24,243 bases of DNA from a virus (IMGVR_UViG_3300020053_000051:1-24243); one strand, 5' to 3'; counted from the stretch's first letter, positions 6,754 to 12,833 are shown. Notes: generated from the letters alone by a model not told the origin. Translations and numbers: made by a program.

Positions 6754-6936
6754 TCATCCAGCGCAGCACCTGGGCATCGCTAACCCCGACATAGCCGGCA
6801 CCGATATTGGCGAGATGACTGTCAGGGGCACCGGACGCCCGGCCTTGATGTAGCCCTGCCGGGCCTCGTCGACCTTGCGCAGCGCGGTCTGGCGCTGCCA
6901 TTCGGGATCGGGCTGGTTGCTGTAGCGGTTCCTCAT
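6754..6936 (-). CDS. Small phage protein, probably frameshifted at its 3' end
   Basis: The ATG at 6936 overlaps the preceding stop (ATGA). Residues 1-37, starting MRNRYSNQPDPEWQRQTALR, are hydrophilic and protein-like, but the remaining 23 residues in this frame read poorly (SVPAMSGLAMPRCCAG). In the -1 frame the same DNA gives HLANIGAGYVGVSDAQVLRW and ends in a TGA at 6742-6740 that forms an ATGA overlap with the helicase start, as at the other junctions of this operon. One extra base in the four-base homopolymer run at 6825-6828 would join the two parts into about 65 aa with an HTH-like C-terminus. It is either a natural mutation, a sequencing slip, or programmed frameshifting. Confidence 0.55.
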   Translation of the reverse strand: MRNRYSNQPDPEWQRQTALRKVDEARQGYIKAGRPVPLTVISPISVPAMSGLAMPRCCAG

Positions 6937-7532
6937 GCTGCCAGATCCTCCTGATCGTCGAGCACTGCCCGCACTAGGTCGCCATCTGTGGCGATGACCT
7001 CGATAAGGCGCTGGCAGAGTTCCTTGGGCGTCAAGCCGCGCCTTACGGCTGCGGGCCTCAGAGCGTTGAGCGTATTCAGGCCGATGACGACGTGATCGGG
7101 AAGATTGCGCCGGGTCCGCGCTGCCTCTGACAACACACCCGCGACATAAGACTGCGACTTGCCGAGCATCAGGGCGATGTCGGCGGTGCGCTTACCCTGA
7201 TCGTGCAGAGCAAGGATAGCGTCCTTGCGCGACGGATAGCCGAGCGTCGGTTTGCGGCTGTGAGTGTTCTGCGGCACCGCGCCTGGCGTCTCGATGCGGA
7301 TGACGCGCAGGGCATAGCTATAGTCGCACTTGAGCTGGCGAGATATATCGATCGGCTTCATCCCGGTCTTATGCAGGGCCAGGATAGCCGAGCGGACGCT
7401 GCCATAGCGCTCCATGGCCTTGGGCTTGGCCTCGACAGAGGCGATTGACGCGCTGGCGTTGCACGATCGGACGCCGTGCGATTCCATCTGGGCGCGGATG
7501 ATTTCACGGCGGGGCAGGGGGTGGCTGTCCAT
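6933..7532 (-). CDS. Tandem helix-turn-helix DNA-binding protein
   Basis: A 199-aa protein from the ATG at 7532, which overlaps the preceding stop (TGATG). Two related HTH units are visible: residues 46-78 (SVRSAILALHKTGMKPIDIS) and 102-134 (RKDAILALHDQGKRTADIAL). Both have the homeodomain/ParB-like pattern of an Ala-Ile-Leu-Ala-Leu-His helix, a turn, then a recognition helix. The tail RRGLTPKELCQRLIEVIATD (165-184) is a motif seen in other alphaproteobacterial prophage regulators. The double HTH suggests binding to a repeated or bipartite DNA site, as a transcription factor or replication accessory. It lies between the resolvase and the helicase genes. The target is unknown. Confidence 0.75.
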   Translation of the reverse strand: MDSHPLPRREIIRAQMESHGVRSCNASASIASVEAKPKAMERYGSVRSAILALHKTGMKPIDISRQLKCDYSYALRVIRIETPGAVPQNTHSRKPTLGYPSRKDAILALHDQGKRTADIALMLGKSQSYVAGVLSEAARTRRNLPDHVVIGLNTLNALRPAAVRRGLTPKELCQRLIEVIATDGDLVRAVLDDQEDLAA

Positions 7533-8080
7533 CACACCCTCCCCAGCGGCGGGCGCAGAACCTCGTTCGCGCGCCAGGGGGGCAGCACGCCGCGCAGTTC
7601 GCAGCCGTAATCGAGAATGCCGAGAGCGTCGGCCTCGTCATCGCGCCGAGGCTTGAACCCCAGCTGGTTGCATCGTTCCATGGTCAGGCTCTTGAGGGTG
7701 GCGCGCTTCGATCCACGCTTCTGCGATCCGATGAAATGCTTGCGCCAGGTTGAGACGTTGACGGCCTGAACGGACCTCAAGCCCATACCATCGGCCCAGC
7801 TTTCGGCATGGGCAGCGAGGCCGGCGAGCACGCGCAGGCTGTCGATATTGGTGCCGCCCTGCATGGTGGCGGCGTGCATCGGCTCCTCGAAATAGAGGTG
7901 TTCGATGCGGTGCAGCTGGTAGAGTTCGTCGAGACTGTCCCAGAGCTTGCAATAGGTCTTGCCGCGGGACGTGAATTCACTCCCGAGCACCCAATGCCCG
8001 AAATATGCGGTGCTCAGGCCTTCGCCGAACACCGCATACCCGGTCGAACGCTTGGACAGGTCAAGCGCCAGAATGGTCAT
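7532..8080 (-). CDS. RuvC-like Holliday junction resolvase
   Basis: A 182-aa RNase H-fold endonuclease. The first strand ILALDLSKRSTGYAVF (3-18) supplies the catalytic Asp7. YFEEP (63-67) supplies the central Glu, and DDEADALGI (147-155) the C-terminal acidic pair, the classic RuvC order. Length is close to cellular RuvC (about 170-180 aa). It would resolve junctions made during recombination-dependent replication, matching the RecE/RecT pair on the other arm, and clear branches before packaging. The start ATG overlaps the previous stop (ATGA). The sequence is diverged from host RuvC, so no symbol is given. Confidence 0.85.
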   Translation of the reverse strand: MTILALDLSKRSTGYAVFGEGLSTAYFGHWVLGSEFTSRGKTYCKLWDSLDELYQLHRIEHLYFEEPMHAATMQGGTNIDSLRVLAGLAAHAESWADGMGLRSVQAVNVSTWRKHFIGSQKRGSKRATLKSLTMERCNQLGFKPRRDDEADALGILDYGCELRGVLPPWRANEVLRPPLGRV

Positions 8081-8487
8081 TCTTCGCCGTCCGCCAGATC
8101 TTCGTCCTTGCCGTCGCTCAGCGGAACCGCAGCGAGGTTGGGGCGGGTGCGGCGCGGGATCACCGGCTCGCGTTCCTTGCCCTCGGCCTGGTCGACCAGA
8201 TCGGAAGGCATGTGGATGTTGAGTTCCTTGAGCAGGCCGTTGAGGCTGCGCAGGAAGTCGTCGCGCTTCGATTCCTCCATGTCGTCCAGCTTGAATGCCA
8301 GTTTCGCGGCCGAGGGCTGAATGTTGGCGTTCTTCTTGATCGTCTTGAACGCCGTGCTGAGTTCCTGCGCGAACTCGCCGACCTTCGACGCCGCCCGCTT
8401 GATGTCCTGCCGGTAGATGCGGACAGCGAGGGCGAAATCGTGCTTCGGAACCTCGCCGTCGACGGCTGCGGCTGCTGCTCTTGCCAT
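8077..8487 (-). CDS. Conserved-type phage protein, helical, possibly GapR/DUF2312-like
   Basis: A 136-aa protein. The ATG at 8487 has AAAGG about 9 nt upstream and is preferred over an in-frame TTG at 8493. Residues 18-92 form a long charged helical region with SKRDDFLRSLNGLLKELNI at about 74-92. The order of a long helix, a short linker and a second amphipathic helix recalls the GapR (DUF2312) chromatin proteins of Alphaproteobacteria, but I cannot confirm homology by eye. The C-terminal 40 residues are acidic and probably disordered. It precedes the RuvC-like gene with an ATGA overlap, so a role in DNA architecture or recombination is possible. Confidence 0.7.
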   Translation of the reverse strand: MARAAAAAVDGEVPKHDFALAVRIYRQDIKRAASKVGEFAQELSTAFKTIKKNANIQPSAAKLAFKLDDMEESKRDDFLRSLNGLLKELNIHMPSDLVDQAEGKEREPVIPRRTRPNLAAVPLSDGKDEDLADGEE

Positions 8488-8493
8488 GATCAA

Positions 8494-8622
8494 TTACCTT
8501 TCATCGTGTGGAGGGGTGGGCAGGAATGGCTTGAAACCGCGCACTTGCGAGTTGTCGTTCGCTGGGGAGAAGACGGCCCCGTGCGTCCCATCGGTCTGCT
8601 CGGGATGAAGCGCCCGAGCCAT
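8494..8622 (-). CDS. Possible 42-aa protein (alternative to the overlapping 53-aa frame)
   Basis: The frame from the ATG at 8622 ends in a TAA 6 nt before the next gene's ATG. Its product ends GFKPFLPTPPHDER, which reads more protein-like than the overlapping frame, and its third codon positions are G/C-rich. It lacks a clear ribosome binding site. Only one of the two overlapping frames is likely to be real, or the region contains a frameshift. Confidence 0.35.
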   Translation of the reverse strand: MARALHPEQTDGTHGAVFSPANDNSQVRGFKPFLPTPPHDER

Positions 8623-8662
8623 TCTTTATCGCCGCTGCCCCGGCGTGGGATTTCTTGGTCAT
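8501..8662 (-). CDS. Possible 53-aa protein (alternative to the overlapping 42-aa frame)
   Basis: The ATG at 8662 follows the previous stop by 7 nt, with a GGGGGTGA stretch about 10 nt upstream. The product starts MTKKSHAGAAAIKNGSGASS and is reasonable at its N-terminus. Its C-terminal half looks like the off-frame shadow of the 42-aa frame. It is possibly the 5' part of a gene whose 3' part is the other frame. Confidence 0.3.
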   Translation of the reverse strand: MTKKSHAGAAAIKNGSGASSRADRWDARGRLLPSERQLASARFQAIPAHPSTR

Positions 8663-8669
8663 GCTGGGG

Positions 8670-8906
8670 TCACCCCCGGAACCTGCGAACCAGATCCTTG
8701 CGCTTCTGCTTGCGCTCGACCGCCTCAGCGATCTCGATGGCTTTGTTGCGCCTGGCGATGCGGAAAGCGCGCTGCGACGGCTCAAGGTCGGGATAGGGGC
8801 GGGGGGTGCGCTCGCGGGGCTTGCGCTCAGCCTTGGCGGGCAGCGGGAACAACAGGCCCTGGCGGATGCTGTGCAGCGCCTCGTTGAAGTGCGAGGAAAG
8901 GCTCAT
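8670..8906 (-). CDS. Hypothetical basic phage protein, 78 aa
   Basis: The ATG at 8906 overlaps the previous stop (ATGA). A longer in-frame reading to 8960 lies within the upstream gene and is not needed. The N-terminus MSLSSHFNEALHSIRQGL is amphipathic. The rest is strongly basic (RRNKAIEIAEAVERKQKRKD), suggesting a nucleic-acid-binding helix. No family is recognised. Confidence 0.65.
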   Translation of the reverse strand: MSLSSHFNEALHSIRQGLLFPLPAKAERKPRERTPRPYPDLEPSQRAFRIARRNKAIEIAEAVERKQKRKDLVRRFRG

Positions 8907-9328
8907 GCCGCCGCACTCCCCACCGCCGTCAGCTTGGTGCGCAGCGCGGCATCCTCGCACGGGGCGATATCGCGGCCGCCGGGGCTGTCGGGGTGATGCG
9001 CTGCCGTCTTGGCCGCCAGATAGTCGTGCATGGCCTGAGCGGCTTCGTCATGGTCGACATCCTCGGGAACGCGCACGATCTGGAAGCCCGCAGGCAGCAT
9101 CAGGGAGAGTAGATCGTCGGGCAGGGCTTTCGTCTCGAGCAGCGTGAACAGCACGCCGGTCGGCATCTGTGCGGGCTCAACGCTTGCGTCGGCAGGGAAG
9201 TAGCTGGCCATCGACGAGGGCGAGATGCCGCTGTCGGCGGCGACAATTTTGAGGTGAATACCGCGCCGGTCCATTTCCCGGCGGATAGCGCGCTGGCGGT
9301 CGCGCACGATTCTGGAACCGTCACACAT
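8903..9328 (-). CDS. Putative phage regulatory protein with HTH
   Basis: A 141-aa protein from the ATG at 9328, preceded by AGGATTGAACAGG. A longer in-frame reading reaches 9454 but overlaps the upstream gene and gives a poor N-terminus. Residues about 6-45 (RQRAIRREMDRRG, then LKIVAADSGISPSSMASYFP) form a Cro/C1-like HTH. The C-terminal part, residues 55-141, is acidic and not recognised. The layout resembles phage regulators that act on lysis-lysogeny or copy control, such as CII-type activators. It is a few genes below the Cro-like protein. The specific function is unknown. Confidence 0.65.
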   Translation of the reverse strand: MCDGSRIVRDRQRAIRREMDRRGIHLKIVAADSGISPSSMASYFPADASVEPAQMPTGVLFTLLETKALPDDLLSLMLPAGFQIVRVPEDVDHDEAAQAMHDYLAAKTAAHHPDSPGGRDIAPCEDAALRTKLTAVGSAAA

Positions 9329-9377
9329 GATCCTGTTCAATCCTCTCGATATTGTCGGCAGCATGAGAACTGCGACC

Positions 9378-9650
9378 TCATCCAATGAAATGATGCTCGG
9401 ACAGGACAGGGAGCGACCCCCGCCTGTCCGAGCTGCGTGGAGCGCTAACAGCACGCATCTGTTCGCCGGGGGCGGCGTTACGGCCCGCCGCCCCCGACTG
9501 CGCGCCGTGGTTCAAGTCCGGCGCGCGACCCTCAAGGCGACCCGAGGGCTGTCCAATTTCAGAAAGGGGGATGAACCGCAGCGGCTCGACCATCACCGCA
9601 CCGCGGCGCAGGCGTGTCACCAGGCACGGGGCGGGGTGGCCGTAGATCAT
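9378..9650 (-). CDS. Hypothetical phage protein, 90 aa
   Basis: The ATG at 9650 overlaps the previous stop (ATGA). The N-terminal half (MVEPLRFIPLSEIGQPSGR at about residues 20-38) is protein-like. The C-terminal half is rich in Ala, Gly, Arg and Ser and less convincing. No motif is recognised. Its stop is 47 bp before the next preferred start, one of the few real gaps in this operon. Confidence 0.5.
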   Translation of the reverse strand: MIYGHPAPCLVTRLRRGAVMVEPLRFIPLSEIGQPSGRLEGRAPDLNHGAQSGAAGRNAAPGEQMRAVSAPRSSDRRGSLPVLSEHHFIG

Positions 9651-10081
9651 GCGGCCCCCTGCGACCGAGTGTTCAAATACTCTCGGATTTCACGAGCATG
9701 AGCGCGGCATCCATTCGCCATATCGTCATACTCGCGAGCTCTGGCCGCGAGTTCGATGTCGGTGCACTGGTCCAGAGGCACCAGCATGGTCTTGCCGCCT
9801 CGCTCAAATGTGTAAGCGACCTGCAAATACTCGAAGCCATCCAGAACAAGCTGTTGCTCAACCGGCTGTTTTTTGGGGTTGAACCGGCTGATAGTCGCGG
9901 TGACGACTTCCTTGATCCGCTGCCGAGTGCAGATCACGTAGAAATCTGTGTCGGCCCCCTCAATGGCGGTATGCCGCGCCATGATCGTGTTCACGTAAAA
10001 CTGCACGTCCTGAACTTCGCCGCGATCAACATAATCTGTGATCAGCTTGCGAACTTCCGAATGAATGTTGATCGGCTGCAT
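9647..10081 (-). CDS. Hypothetical phage early protein, 144 aa
   Basis: The ATG at 10081 lies 3 nt after the preceding stop, with the ribosome binding site inside the previous gene. The predicted fold mixes strands and helices: DVQFYVNTIMARHT (24-37), ADTDFYVICTRQRIKEVVTA and EYLQVAYTFERGGKTMLVPL, ending in a charged helix AREIREYLNTR. It is somewhat less G+C-rich than its neighbours. No family, catalytic motif or membrane segment is recognised. Confidence 0.7.
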   Translation of the reverse strand: MQPINIHSEVRKLITDYVDRGEVQDVQFYVNTIMARHTAIEGADTDFYVICTRQRIKEVVTATISRFNPKKQPVEQQLVLDGFEYLQVAYTFERGGKTMLVPLDQCTDIELAARAREYDDMANGCRAHAREIREYLNTRSQGAA

Positions 10082-10084
10082 GAC

Positions 10085-10741
10085 TCAAATCCTTGTCATG
10101 ATGGCGTCGTGAACGGCATCCAGTTGCGTGATCAGTTGGCGAATGGCCTCGCGCTCGGAATCGATCAGGCGCGGCAAGATGTCGGGGAGGCTCCACTTGG
10201 CCAATTCCCGCGAGTAATCTTGGAACATGCCCTTAAAGTGCAGGGCCTTGTTGAAGTCGTCGGGATTACGGCCCTTAAGGTCGACGGCCTGACGCTTGGT
10301 GCCTTGCTTGGCGAGGGCGGTGACGGTCGGCGGACTTTCACTTTCGACCTGGCGCTCGAAGTCATCGCGGGGGACATTGGCGACGCGGACAGCGGTTCTC
10401 TGCTGATGGACAGAAATGCCTGCACGCTTGGCAGCGTCCCGTTGGGATGCAGGGAAACTGGTAAGGTCGGCCTTACTAGTTTCGGATGGCCTCCCACCCT
10501 TCGATTCGAATTGCCGCAGCAACTCCCCGCAACGCCGAATGGCGCGAGCCTGGATGCGGTCAGCCTGCTTGCGCAGCGTGTCGTCGTCGGCCTGCTTGGC
10601 GTAAGAGGCCAGTGCTTCGGCCTTGTCCGCCCAATCCTTGCACTCGTCGATGCTGGCGCAGTTGGCCAATGCCGTGACTGCGGCCTCGTATGCGGCGGGG
10701 AGCCGGGCAGCAGATGTGTCGATGGCGGCGAGCGCGCTCAT
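10085..10741 (-). CDS. Putative DNA-binding phage early protein, 218 aa
   Basis: The ATG at 10741 overlaps the Cro-like stop (ATGA). Residues 25-80 (CASIDECKDWADKAEALASY, then a helix ending IQARAIRRCGELLRQFES) form a helical N-terminal unit often seen in prophage proteins beside early regulators. Residues about 100-135 (SQRDAAKRAGISVHQQRTAV) read as an HTH, giving a ParB/KorB-like impression. The C-terminal half is helical with a final amphipathic segment. It sits where lambda has cII, so it may act in the lysogeny decision or in replication control. Evidence for that is positional only. Confidence 0.7.
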   Translation of the reverse strand: MSALAAIDTSAARLPAAYEAAVTALANCASIDECKDWADKAEALASYAKQADDDTLRKQADRIQARAIRRCGELLRQFESKGGRPSETSKADLTSFPASQRDAAKRAGISVHQQRTAVRVANVPRDDFERQVESESPPTVTALAKQGTKRQAVDLKGRNPDDFNKALHFKGMFQDYSRELAKWSLPDILPRLIDSEREAIRQLITQLDAVHDAIMTRI

Positions 10742-10935
10742 GCGGCGGCGTCCTGCTCGGGCTGGTACGTCGCCATGAACTGGCGGATCTTGTCCTCAGT
10801 TTCAGGCCAGAGCCTGCGACCAGCCCGCATCTGGCGGACCAAATGCCGGTCCTTCATAGCCAGATCGCCAAATGTCGCGGCACCCAGGTTGTGCTCTGCC
10901 AAGAAGGCGTCGATGTCTGAAAGGAGTGTGCTCAT
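10738..10935 (-). CDS. Cro-like small DNA-binding protein
   Basis: A 65-aa protein from the ATG at 10935, with AAAGGGTGG just upstream. A GTG at 10941 is the alternative. It is the first gene of the leftward early operon, transcribed divergently from the CI-like repressor. The helical segment ATFGDLAMKDRHLVRQMRAG followed by LWPETEDKIRQFMA matches small phage HTH proteins of this position in alphaproteobacterial prophages. By analogy with lambda Cro it should bind the shared operators and turn down repressor synthesis early in lytic growth. The family is inferred from size, HTH pattern and place. Confidence 0.75.
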   Translation of the reverse strand: MSTLLSDIDAFLAEHNLGAATFGDLAMKDRHLVRQMRAGRRLWPETEDKIRQFMATYQPEQDAAA

Positions 10936-10942
10936 GCCCACC

Positions 10943-10971
10943 CTTTTATGTGTGATACGTCACACCGTCAA
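10943..10971 (-). promoter_or_regulatory. Leftward early promoter (PR analogue) with operator O1 in its spacer
   Basis: On the minus strand TTGACG (10971-10966) and TAAAAG (10948-10943) are separated by 17 bp. The spacer contains the perfect palindrome GTGTGA-TACG-TCACAC at 10950-10965. The start codon of the Cro-like gene is 7 bp beyond the -10. The same design is repeated at 12195-12223, so repression by occupation of the spacer is likely. Confidence 0.7.
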
Positions 10972-10987
10972 GTGTGATGCAGCGCAT
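10972..10987. promoter_or_regulatory. Degenerate operator half-site O2
   Basis: GTGTGA at 10972-10977 is an exact half-site. The partner half GCGCAT keeps three of six positions. It begins 22 bp from the start of O1, about two helical turns, which would allow cooperative binding on the same DNA face. It is weaker evidence than O1. Confidence 0.4.
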
Positions 10988-11008
10988 CTAGCGGCGATAG
11001 GCGGTGGC

Positions 11009-11026
11009 ATGTGATATGTCCCACAT
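11009..11026. promoter_or_regulatory. Operator O3 overlapping the repressor start
   Basis: ATGTGA-TATG-TCCCAC at 11009-11024 matches the operator consensus at ten of twelve arm positions. With two flanking bases it reads ATGTGATATGTCCCACAT. It covers the region just before, and the first bases of, the preferred repressor start codon, so binding here would limit repressor synthesis (autoregulation). Confidence 0.5.
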
Positions 11027-11762
11027 GGCAACCGAAGAATTTCCGCTGGAAAATGTGCAATTGGCCGTCCGGAGGCTGATGAAGGAGGCTGGCGTTGCTG
11101 CTCGCCCTTTGAGCAAGCAGCTGGGCGGACAAACATTCATCCGAGACATCCTGACGCGAAAGAAAGGCACTGTCCGAGGCGACAAGCTGATGCGTCTGGC
11201 CGAGCATTTTGGTGTGTCTGTTGAATCGATACTCGCGGGGACTGCGACAACCCAGCGTGAAGGCTTTGACCCAGCCGAGCAGCCGAAAGTGATCCAATTC
11301 GATGGCCGATCCAACGCTCGGCTTCGCACCGACTGCCCAGTCTATGGCACCGCATTGGGAGCAGAGAAAATCGTGGATGGGCTTGCGATTGAACAGACCA
11401 CCCTCAACCGGGCTGAAATTATCGAGTATCGGAAGCGCCCGCCGATCGCGAATGGAATTGAGCGGGTTTACGGGCTGTATGTCCAGGGCGCTTCAATGTA
11501 TCCGGCATTGCGAGACGGCGCTTTTCTGTTCGCGCAATGGGATGCGCCATTGCGAGTGGGCGATGACGTGGTGGTCTACATCCGCCCGAAAAATTGCGAT
11601 GATGACGGGCTCACCGCGGATTGTGTATTAGTGAAGCGGCTGGTCAGGCGAAGCGCTCAGTATGTCGAGCTTGAGCAGTTCAACCCAGCTCGCGTTTTCA
11701 AGGTGGCGATGAAAGATGTCCTACGGATCGACAGGGTGCTCACACCGGATGACTATGCTTAG
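11025..11762 (+). CDS. CI-like phage repressor, HTH plus S24 (LexA-type) peptidase domain
   Basis: A 245-aa lysogeny repressor. Residues 10-70 hold a Cro/C1-type HTH (KQLGGQTFIRDILTRKKGTV). Residues 100-240 form the S24 domain, with catalytic Ser157 in YVQGASMYPALRDGAF and Lys204 in CVLVKRL. The Ala-Gly self-cleavage pair expected near residue 110 reads VYGTALGAE, so cleavage may differ. In-frame starts are GTG 11004, ATG 11016 and ATG 11025. The last gives the most typical N-terminus but has no ribosome binding site, which recalls leaderless cI in lambda. It should bind the GTGTGA-N4-TCACAC sites on both flanks. The operator set and divergent Cro-like gene support its role as master repressor. 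Confidence 0.92.
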   Translation: MATEEFPLENVQLAVRRLMKEAGVAARPLSKQLGGQTFIRDILTRKKGTVRGDKLMRLAEHFGVSVESILAGTATTQREGFDPAEQPKVIQFDGRSNARLRTDCPVYGTALGAEKIVDGLAIEQTTLNRAEIIEYRKRPPIANGIERVYGLYVQGASMYPALRDGAFLFAQWDAPLRVGDDVVVYIRPKNCDDDGLTADCVLVKRLVRRSAQYVELEQFNPARVFKVAMKDVLRIDRVLTPDDYA

Positions 11763-12156
11763 ATTGGCCCTTCCACTCCTAGTCGCGGCCACGGGCTGCG
11801 TGAAGCCGCCCGCTGAGTTCGAGCAGTGCGAGCGATACATCAAGTCCCGGCTAAAGGCCCCCAGCTCCTATAAGCTGATAGGTGAGTCCGGTTCATGGGT
11901 GCCGTATGACAAGCGCGAAAGGTATGTTCTGTCGATCGAATACGATGCGCAGAATTCTTACGGGGTCATGCTTCGCGACACCCAGATTTGCATCTTTCCC
12001 GGCAAGGATGGGAAGCCGGACACTTCGCAATACATCGATTTTGAGCAAGCTTGGCGCACCGATCCCTATTTTGAGGATGCGGCAGATCGCGCAATGGAAG
12101 AAGCAGAGGCGGCTGCAGAGCAGGCTGTCGATTCGCTGTCAGACCCCGGCGGATAG
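11749..12156 (+). CDS. Predicted phage lipoprotein (candidate superinfection-exclusion or lysogenic-conversion gene)
   Basis: About 135 aa from the ATG at 11749 (or 133 aa from 11755), overlapping the end of the repressor gene by 14 bp and so probably cotranscribed with it. MTMLRLALPLLVAATGC is a short hydrophobic signal peptide ending in a lipobox with Cys17, predicting a lipid-anchored envelope protein. The mature part (CERYIKSRLKAPSSYKLIGE, then strands rich in Tyr and Ser) reads like small periplasmic proteins of unknown function. The C-terminus is an acidic, alanine-rich helix. Prophage lipoproteins expressed with the repressor often block superinfection (for example Llp or Cor types). 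That role is inference. Confidence 0.75.
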   Translation: MTMLRLALPLLVAATGCVKPPAEFEQCERYIKSRLKAPSSYKLIGESGSWVPYDKRERYVLSIEYDAQNSYGVMLRDTQICIFPGKDGKPDTSQYIDFEQAWRTDPYFEDAADRAMEEAEAAAEQAVDSLSDPGG

Positions 12157-12170
12157 CGTCACACAGGGCA

Positions 12171-12186
12171 GTGTGATTAAACACAC
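12171..12186. promoter_or_regulatory. Operator O4
   Basis: GTGTGA-TTAA-ACACAC matches the operator consensus at eleven of twelve arm positions. It starts 31 bp (about three helical turns) before the operator in the rightward promoter. A further exact half-site TCACAC lies at 12159-12164. It is upstream of the -35, so it may assist cooperative repression. Confidence 0.55.
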
Positions 12187-12194
12187 ATAATTCG

Positions 12195-12223
12195 TTGACA
12201 GGTGTGATTAGTCACACTAGAAG
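12195..12223 (+). promoter_or_regulatory. Rightward early promoter (PL analogue) with operator O5 in its spacer
   Basis: A perfect -35 TTGACA (12195-12200) and -10-like TAGAAG (12218-12223) are 17 bp apart. The spacer holds the perfect palindrome GTGTGA-TTAG-TCACAC at 12202-12217. Transcription should start near 12230, leaving a short leader with GGAG before the ATG at 12250. It would drive the recombination and integration operon. Confidence 0.7.
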
Positions 12224-12249
12224 TGTTCCATCACTCGATGGAGCGCCCA

Positions 12250-12573
12250 ATGTCCCACACCCCTCTCGAATGGCACCTGCACCCCGGCGCACAGGCCCTG
12301 ATCGGGCTTATCGCCGAGGCCGGTCACCAGCCGCAGACCCGGACTTACAAGAACCCGATCAGCAGCCACCGCTCGCCCGAATGGGTCGAGGAGCGGTATT
12401 ACGACTGCCCGGAGTATGAAGCGCTCGCCGGCATCCAGCAGAAGGCGATCGATGTGGCGTTTCGCGCTGCCCAGTCTGGCGATTTTGCGCAGTGGAACTC
12501 GCTGCGTGGCCAGTGCCTCGCCACCCTGATCGAAACCGAGATTGCCCGGCGCGGGCAGGCGGTGGCGGCGTGA
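12250..12573 (+). CDS. Hypothetical first gene of the rightward operon, 107 aa
   Basis: The start is the ATG at 12250, with GGAG six bases upstream. An in-frame GTG at 12223 lies inside the -10 and an ATG at 12238 has no ribosome binding site. The protein (SHTPLEWHLHPGAQALIGLI at the N-terminus, then a Tyr/Glu-rich centre and a helical C-terminus) has no recognised motif. As the first gene behind the PL-like promoter it occupies the place of lambda N, but nothing in it resembles an arginine-rich antiterminator. Function is unknown. Confidence 0.75.
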   Translation: MSHTPLEWHLHPGAQALIGLIAEAGHQPQTRTYKNPISSHRSPEWVEERYYDCPEYEALAGIQQKAIDVAFRAAQSGDFAQWNSLRGQCLATLIETEIARRGQAVAA

Positions 12574-12833
12574 GCATCTCCCTCCGCCTCCACTATCTCA
12601 CCCAGGCCAAGCGCCTACTGGCCCGCCTGCTCATCGTTGCGCCCGATGGCTGCGGCGTCGCGTGGGTCGAGCGCACGATCAAGCAGATCGAGTCCGGCAA
12701 GCCGCTCCGGAGCGACATGCAGCAGTGGATGGACGGCCTCGAGGATCATACCCGCCGGATGGAGCGCCGCACCTATCGCATGACGACGATGCGCTGGTTT
12801 AATCCGGCCGCGCTGGGGAGGGCGTTTCAGTGA
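12570..12833 (+). CDS. Hypothetical phage protein, 87 aa
   Basis: The GTG at 12570 overlaps the previous stop (GTGA), and its own stop overlaps the next GTG (GTGA). The product is helical and basic (LHYLTQAKRLLARLLIVAPD, then DHTRRMERRTYRMTTMRW), a possible nucleic-acid- or protein-binding adaptor. The frame extends further upstream, but that part lies within the preceding gene. No family is recognised. Confidence 0.65.
   Translation: MSISLRLHYLTQAKRLLARLLIVAPDGCGVAWVERTIKQIESGKPLRSDMQQWMDGLEDHTRRMERRTYRMTTMRWFNPAALGRAFQ

Noticed and set aside
9328-9454. Longer N-terminus for the 141-aa HTH protein
   Set aside because: The extension overlaps the preceding gene by 77 bp and gives an atypical N-terminus. 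The ATG at 9328 has a better ribosome binding site.
9614-11014. 466-codon plus-strand frame across the early operon
   Set aside because: It lies antisense to four coupled minus-strand genes and runs through the leftward promoter region; no domain is visible.
12250-12573. Lambda N-like antiterminator
   Set aside because: It is in the right place behind the PL-like promoter, but it has no arginine-rich N-terminal motif and no boxA/boxB-like sequence was seen in its leader.
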